Source: Bog-1181 sp964565765 (GTDB lineage: Bacteria > Oederibacteriota > PGYV01 > Palsa-1178). Taken from it: a stretch of DNA of 64,000 nt. Of this stretch, positions 59,970-64,000 are shown in pieces (positions within the stretch are counted from its first letter, which is position 1; each line of letters begins with the position of its first letter). The stretch is taken from the NCBI GenBank assembly GCA_964565765.1, contig CAZMGF010000002.1, positions 1 through 64,000 on the forward strand. Reading direction: 5' to 3'. The position numbers and the translations under genes are program-made. A model generated the notes under the pieces. It was not told the DNA's origin. It saw nothing but the letters and a program-made list of their open reading frames with translations, and ran no database searches.

Positions 59970-60044
59970 GGCGGCGTAGCCAAGCGGTAAGGCACGGGTC
60001 TGCAAAACCCTTATGCATCGGTTCAATTCCGATCGCCGCCTCCA
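59970..60044 (+). tRNA. tRNA-Cys (anticodon GCA)
   Basis: 75 bases including an encoded CCA end (60042-60044). The acceptor stem GGCGGCG (59970-59976) pairs with CGCCGCC (60034-60040), and U is the discriminator base. The anticodon loop CTGCAAA has GCA at 60002-60004. The T arm reads ATCGGTTCAATTCCGAT. Confidence 0.95.
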
Positions 60045-60099
60045 GATAAAAATCAGGGGCCTTTCATGATAAAATATAAAACGACAATTGGATTTTTTT

Positions 60100-61029
60100 A
60101 TGCAAAATAATGAAAAAAGCGCTTCGCCTGCGGTGCAGGGCAAAAACAGCCTCCTTCTTATAATCGCGATAATACTCCTCTACACCACCTGGAGTTCCAC
60201 TTATCTTGCAATCAGGATAGCGGTCCGCACCATATCTCCGCTTACAATGACAAGCCTGCGTTTTTTATCGGCGGGGTTTTTGATGTATGTCATAGCGCTA
60301 ATTATGGGGGAAAAGCAGCCCACAAGAAAGGAAATTATTGGCGGGTCAATTGTCGGTATCATACTTTTTCTTGTTTCCAATGTGATGCTATGCTACGCCG
60401 AGCAGAGCGTAAGCTCGGGGCTATCGGCGGTCGCGGTCTCGTCAGGCGCTTTCTGGATATGCCTTATCTCCGGTTTTTTCGGGAGATGGCCGACAAAAAT
60501 GGAATGGTTCGGTATAGCCATAGGTTTTGCCGGGATAGTAATACTCGCGACAGGTGGAGAGATGAAGGGAAATATGGCAGGTACCATTATTCTTCTGGTT
60601 TCATCCATCGCATGGGCCTTCGGCTCGGTGCTCTCAAAACATGTGGCTGTACCAAAAAGTTTCATGGGCAGTGCGGTTGAAATGCTTGCCGGCGGTTTTA
60701 GCAGTTTAATAGCGTTATACGCCACCGGCGGCAGCCTGAACATTCATCCGTCACAGGAATCAGTATGGGCCCTTGTATACCTGATAACCATCGGAGCCAT
60801 GGTTGGGTTCTCAGCCTTCATGTATGTATTCCAGAACGCAAGGCCGGCGCTGGCGTCAAGCTATTCATATGTAAATACAATCGGGGCGGTCATACTGGGG
60901 GTTTTTATATTAAATGAAAAAATAGGGATGCGCGAGATTGCCGCAATCGCGGTAGTCATCGCGGCTGTGGTAATAATTGCCGTGGCGGGAAACCTGTCAA
61001 ACGGGGGTGGAAAAAATAGAAAAACGTGA
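60100..61029 (+). CDS. DMT-superfamily (EamA) permease
   Basis: 309 residues from ATG 60100; TTG 60088 is possible and neither has a clear ribosome site. Ten membrane segments in two EamA halves: YTTWSSTYLAIRIAVRTISP near 24 and SSIAWAFGSVLSKHVAVP near 172 open them. Relatives export amino acids or other small metabolites. The 3' end lies 28 bases before the next start. Confidence 0.85.
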   Translation: MQNNEKSASPAVQGKNSLLLIIAIILLYTTWSSTYLAIRIAVRTISPLTMTSLRFLSAGFLMYVIALIMGEKQPTRKEIIGGSIVGIILFLVSNVMLCYAEQSVSSGLSAVAVSSGAFWICLISGFFGRWPTKMEWFGIAIGFAGIVILATGGEMKGNMAGTIILLVSSIAWAFGSVLSKHVAVPKSFMGSAVEMLAGGFSSLIALYATGGSLNIHPSQESVWALVYLITIGAMVGFSAFMYVFQNARPALASSYSYVNTIGAVILGVFILNEKIGMREIAAIAVVIAAVVIIAVAGNLSNGGGKNRKT

Positions 61030-61057
61030 GTTGCTCATTGGATATAAAGGAATTTCC

Positions 61058-63259
61058 ATGCCGGCCGTTTTTTCTTTTATATTTGCCCTGGCAGGGCAGA
61101 CATTAATTTATTTTTTTAAAAACATACCTTTTGGCCTGATTTTTTTTGTTCTTTCCGCCGCCGCCCTTGTTATTGCCGGAAGAGGAAATACTGGAAACAC
61201 CGGCGGCAAAAACGATTTTTTTTCCTCAACATTCACGCTTTCAAAAAAAGCAGAAGTGATTATTTTGCTGCTGATATTTTCCATCGCAATTTTCATGCGT
61301 TTATTCAGGCTTGGAGCAATACCCGCAGGCGGGTATTGCGATGAGGCGGCCAACGGCCTTATAGCCCTTGATATTCTTCACGGAAAAGCTCTTCCTGTTT
61401 TTAACGCCGGAGAGTACAGCACAAGCAACGCCGCAGCGCTTATATATCTGATAGCGGCTGTTTTTAAGTTTGCCGGCGCCGGAATGACCCAGATAAGGCT
61501 CACGTCAGCGCTTTTCGGAATACTGGCCATTCCCGCGATTTATTTTCTTATACGCTCTCTCGCCGGCGCAGTGCCCGCCCTTACAGCGGCTTTTTTGCTT
61601 GCAATAATGCGCTGGCACATAACCTTCAGCCGCATCGGTTTTCAGGCAGCGCTCGGGGTATTTGCCGTAATACTGGTGATTTATTTTGCCTTCAGGGCAT
61701 ATTACAGCGGCAAAACAGGTGATTTTATAATACTGGGTTTTTTGTCAGCATTTTCAATTTATGCTTACAGGACGGCCATGCTGGTTCCACTTGTCCTTAT
61801 GGTATTTTTGATATTTTTATTTTTTTACGACCCGGCATATTTCAGGTCTCACATACGCGGATTTGCCGCCTGCGCGGCAACCGCGCTGATTGCGCTTGGC
61901 CCCCTTATATATTACGCGGCCAATAACAAAGCCCTTTTCATGAACAGGCAGGAGCAGGTATCAATATTTAACCGCAGTGTAAAGTACTCGCCTGAGAAGG
62001 GTACATGGGAGCCTGAAACCAGGCCAAGGTTAAAACTGCTCCTGGATAATATAAAAGAAACACTGCTGATGTTCAATTACCGCGGGGACTCAAACAGCAG
62101 GCACAACCTGCCTTATGAGCCGGAACTTGATTTTTTTACGGGCATGTTCGCTGCGGTTGGTTTCATTTTTGCCCTTACAAGACTCTTTAACCCTGTTTAC
62201 TTCTTTTTTACTTCAGCCTTCATTATCCTTATGTCTTCCGGATTTTTTACAATAGAGGCGCCGCAGGGTTTAAGGACCTTAAACGCCATGCCGTGCGTAA
62301 TCTTTTTTGCCGTGGTTTTTATAGGCAGGTTTACATCTTCGTTTAAAGATAAAAAATTCCGGATAACCGCCTGGATTATAATTGCGGCTTCGCTTCTTGT
62401 TTCCATGATGAATAATTATAATATTTATTTTAACCGCCAGGCAGTTGACCCGCGCTGCTGGGAGGGTTTTTCCACGAAAGAATATTACGCAGGCAGGATT
62501 GCCTGCGCCGCAATTTCGTCTGGGAATCATGTGGTTTCAGTGGAAGAGTACCTTGAGCATCCGACATTTATTTTTGAATCAGGAACCGTTTCGGGATGTG
62601 AAAAATTTGATATTACGGCGTTTTTAAAATTACAGGGTAAAAAAAATGACATGACGTATGTTTTGCCGGTAGCGTATATGCCGCTGGCTGAGTATTTAAA
62701 GGAAATCTATCCGCACACAGTAATTACCGTACTTTCAAATAAATATGAGGCGAAACCGCTCCTTATTTATTTTACGATATCTGCAGCTGATATTAATTCG
62801 CCCGCTGTTAATTGCGCCGGCAGTGGGGCGGCCGCTGAATTTTTTGAGGGGCACGCCTTTTCAGGCAAATCGGCCCGGGAAAAAGAGCCTGCCATAATGA
62901 TGACGCGCTTTGAGGATCCTGGATTTAAAATATCATCGGCAATCTGGACGGCGCAGCTTTATATAATAAAGGCAGGAACCTATCTTTTTGACATAAGTTC
63001 GTTCGGTGCTTCGCGCCTGATTGTTGACAGAAAAACACTCTTTGGCGTAATTGCGCAGGATGACAGCCTTGGGGCCTCAAAAAATTCGTCCCCGGTTTAC
63101 CTTTCAAAAGGAAGCCACTTAATAAGGGTTGAATATGATTCAAATATTCACACATCAAGCTCTGACGGGCGGGGAAACGCGGGATTGTGGCTGTTCTGGA
63201 AGCAACCCGGAAGCGGTGATTTGACACTTGTTCCGGGCTGTATGCTTACACCCTATTAA
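61058..63259 (+). CDS. Membrane glycosyltransferase of the GT-C (GT39/ArnT-like) type
   Basis: 733 residues from ATG 61058 with AAAGGA at 61046-61051. About 12 membrane segments cover the first ~480 residues. The first outer loop carries the Asp-Glu pair in GGYCDEAANGLIALDIL near 92, the catalytic site of PMT/ArnT-like enzymes that use lipid-linked sugars. The C-terminal ~250 residues are soluble, and end in a strand-rich segment resembling a PA14 or carbohydrate-binding fold (SKGSHLIRVEYDSN; AGLWLFWKQPG). It may glycosylate exported proteins or lipids; the Thr/Pro linkers of the secreted enzymes are conceivable targets, but this is speculation. Confidence 0.75.
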   Translation: MPAVFSFIFALAGQTLIYFFKNIPFGLIFFVLSAAALVIAGRGNTGNTGGKNDFFSSTFTLSKKAEVIILLLIFSIAIFMRLFRLGAIPAGGYCDEAANGLIALDILHGKALPVFNAGEYSTSNAAALIYLIAAVFKFAGAGMTQIRLTSALFGILAIPAIYFLIRSLAGAVPALTAAFLLAIMRWHITFSRIGFQAALGVFAVILVIYFAFRAYYSGKTGDFIILGFLSAFSIYAYRTAMLVPLVLMVFLIFLFFYDPAYFRSHIRGFAACAATALIALGPLIYYAANNKALFMNRQEQVSIFNRSVKYSPEKGTWEPETRPRLKLLLDNIKETLLMFNYRGDSNSRHNLPYEPELDFFTGMFAAVGFIFALTRLFNPVYFFFTSAFIILMSSGFFTIEAPQGLRTLNAMPCVIFFAVVFIGRFTSSFKDKKFRITAWIIIAASLLVSMMNNYNIYFNRQAVDPRCWEGFSTKEYYAGRIACAAISSGNHVVSVEEYLEHPTFIFESGTVSGCEKFDITAFLKLQGKKNDMTYVLPVAYMPLAEYLKEIYPHTVITVLSNKYEAKPLLIYFTISAADINSPAVNCAGSGAAAEFFEGHAFSGKSAREKEPAIMMTRFEDPGFKISSAIWTAQLYIIKAGTYLFDISSFGASRLIVDRKTLFGVIAQDDSLGASKNSSPVYLSKGSHLIRVEYDSNIHTSSSDGRGNAGLWLFWKQPGSGDLTLVPGCMLTPY

Positions 63260-63304
63260 AAAAAGTTTATGCCTTCAGATTGAGACTGTGGTTTATTACC
63301 GGTC

Positions 63305-63333
63305 TTGACAACCACCCTTTAAAGCCCTATAAT
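63305..63333 (+). promoter_or_regulatory. Consensus sigma70 promoter upstream of grpE
   Basis: TTGACA (63305-63310) and TATAAT (63328-63333) are exactly 17 bp apart, the full consensus. The start is near 63340, about 90 bases before the grpE ATG. No CIRCE (HrcA) inverted repeat is seen. Confidence 0.65.
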
Positions 63334-63432
63334 TGAATAATTGAAACCCATTGTTAAACCTTTTATAAAATACAAATAACTGGGTAGATGAAATATGCCC
63401 GAAATTTATGGCTACAATATGGAGGTAGTGTT

Positions 63433-64000
63433 ATGGCGGATGAAATAAAGAAAGAAGAACAGGCGGAAACAGAAGCGGTGAAAGCGGCGGCTGAAGCGGC
63501 AAAAAAAGAGGAGCAGGCTCAGCCGGCTCCAAAGACTCCGGAAGATATTTTAAAGGAAAAGGACGACAAAATAAACGAGTTGACGGACAAATATCTGCGC
63601 TCACTGGCGGAACTGGATAATTACAGGAAACGCATGCAGAAAGAGAAGGAAGATTTTGTGAAATACACGCGCGGCGAGGCGGTATCGTTGTTTCTTCCGG
63701 TAATTGATAATTTTGAACGCGCGCTAGCGTCAACGGCAAAGGTAAAGGATTTTGACCAGCTGAAAAAAGGCATAGATATGGTTATAAAACAGTTTGAATC
63801 CGCCCTTAAGGAAATGGGGGCGAAGGAAATTCCGGCAACGGGGATTTTTGACCCCGTATACCACCACGCAATGCACAAGGAACACGCCGAGGGAAAAAAG
63901 GACGGCGAAATCATTGAAGTTTACCAGAAGGGTTACATGATTGACGACAAGATTATCAGGCCGGCAATGGTAAAAATAGTCCATAACGAAGGGCACAAAG
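63433..64000 (+). CDS. grpE: Nucleotide exchange factor GrpE (partial)
   Basis: The first 189 residues are in the window and the gene runs off the end. An acidic Ala/Glu-rich N-terminus is followed by a long helix (EDILKEKDDKINELTDKYLR), then NYRKRMQKEKEDFVKY and LLPVIDNFERAL-like FLPVIDNFERALAS near 97. FDPVYHHAMHKE near 140 and GYMIDDKIIRPAMVKI near 168 form the beta domain that opens DnaK. GGAGG (63420-63424) lies before the ATG. DnaK and DnaJ genes probably follow outside the window. Confidence 0.95.
   Translation, partial: MADEIKKEEQAETEAVKAAAEAAKKEEQAQPAPKTPEDILKEKDDKINELTDKYLRSLAELDNYRKRMQKEKEDFVKYTRGEAVSLFLPVIDNFERALASTAKVKDFDQLKKGIDMVIKQFESALKEMGAKEIPATGIFDPVYHHAMHKEHAEGKKDGEIIEVYQKGYMIDDKIIRPAMVKIVHNEGHK

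Noticed and set aside
63260..63432. CIRCE element for HrcA control of grpE
   Set aside because: No TTAGCACTC/GAGTGCTAA inverted pair. A short ACCCA/TGGGT pair is too weak.
1..64000. CRISPR array or cas genes
   Set aside because: No regularly spaced direct repeats and no cas-like product were seen.

Overview
This window looks like chromosomal DNA of a free-living, Gram-negative, probably anaerobic bacterium from a poorly sampled phylum. Several exported proteins resemble outer-membrane barrels, one is PorV-like and one carries a SPOR domain, which fits a two-membrane cell. A class III (oxygen-sensitive) ribonucleotide reductase and its activase fit anaerobic life. The Thr-Pro linkers ('TPTFTPT' style) with YPNP-type C-terminal domains recall candidate phyla such as Goldbacteria or FCPU426; that placement is a guess from style, not from a marker gene. 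Nearly all genes lie on the + strand and many overlap by 1-11 bases. Promoters are of the sigma70 type.

Layout. 1-9238: the end of a LacI-family regulator, a promoter with a LacI-type operator and a 43-codon ORF, then three large secreted glycan-degrading enzymes (GH64-like, GH16, GH18). These share lectin or malectin modules, Thr-Pro linkers and C-terminal domains. Two of them share a 984-bp segment that is identical as far as I can read it. 9386-16403: six tightly packed genes for mostly exported proteins of unknown role (Cys-rich, PDZ/TPR/barrel, duplicated barrel, small soluble, small membrane). 16404-16804: a non-coding region with a perfect consensus promoter and a strongly structured palindromic element. 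16805-24117: a glycine cleavage and lipoylation module (gcvT, gcvH, gcvPA, gcvPB, lipoate ligase, lipA, lpd). 24218-31269: a TetR-controlled ABC-2 exporter like E. coli ybhGFSR, followed by an MFS transporter. 31298-38957: an attenuator-like leader RNA, a RumA-type RNA methyltransferase, an ABC ATPase, miaB, a TPR-SPOR protein and an ECF vitamin-type transporter.

38958-40192: palindromic repeats and a HigBA-like toxin-antitoxin pair. 40359-42277: a MORN-like protein, then a TPP riboswitch in front of a ThiL/HypE-like kinase. 42367-47949: a biotin operon bioB-F-H-C-D-A. 47950-50320: repeat elements, an exported protein, and on the minus strand a BrnTA-like pair and an HD-domain protein. 50580-53879: an NrdR-type control region, an NrdD that lacks its glycyl-radical segment, a separate 69-residue gene that supplies that segment, and nrdG. 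53997-57246: two exported proteins. 57337-59812: metK and ahcY. 59970-60044: tRNA-Cys. 60100-63259: a DMT permease and a GT-C membrane glycosyltransferase. 63433-64000: the start of grpE.

The most notable observations are the split class III ribonucleotide reductase, the structured RNA candidate upstream of gcvT, the leader RNA at 31333-31451, the TPP riboswitch on an unusual kinase, and the recent exact duplication between neighbouring glucanase genes.
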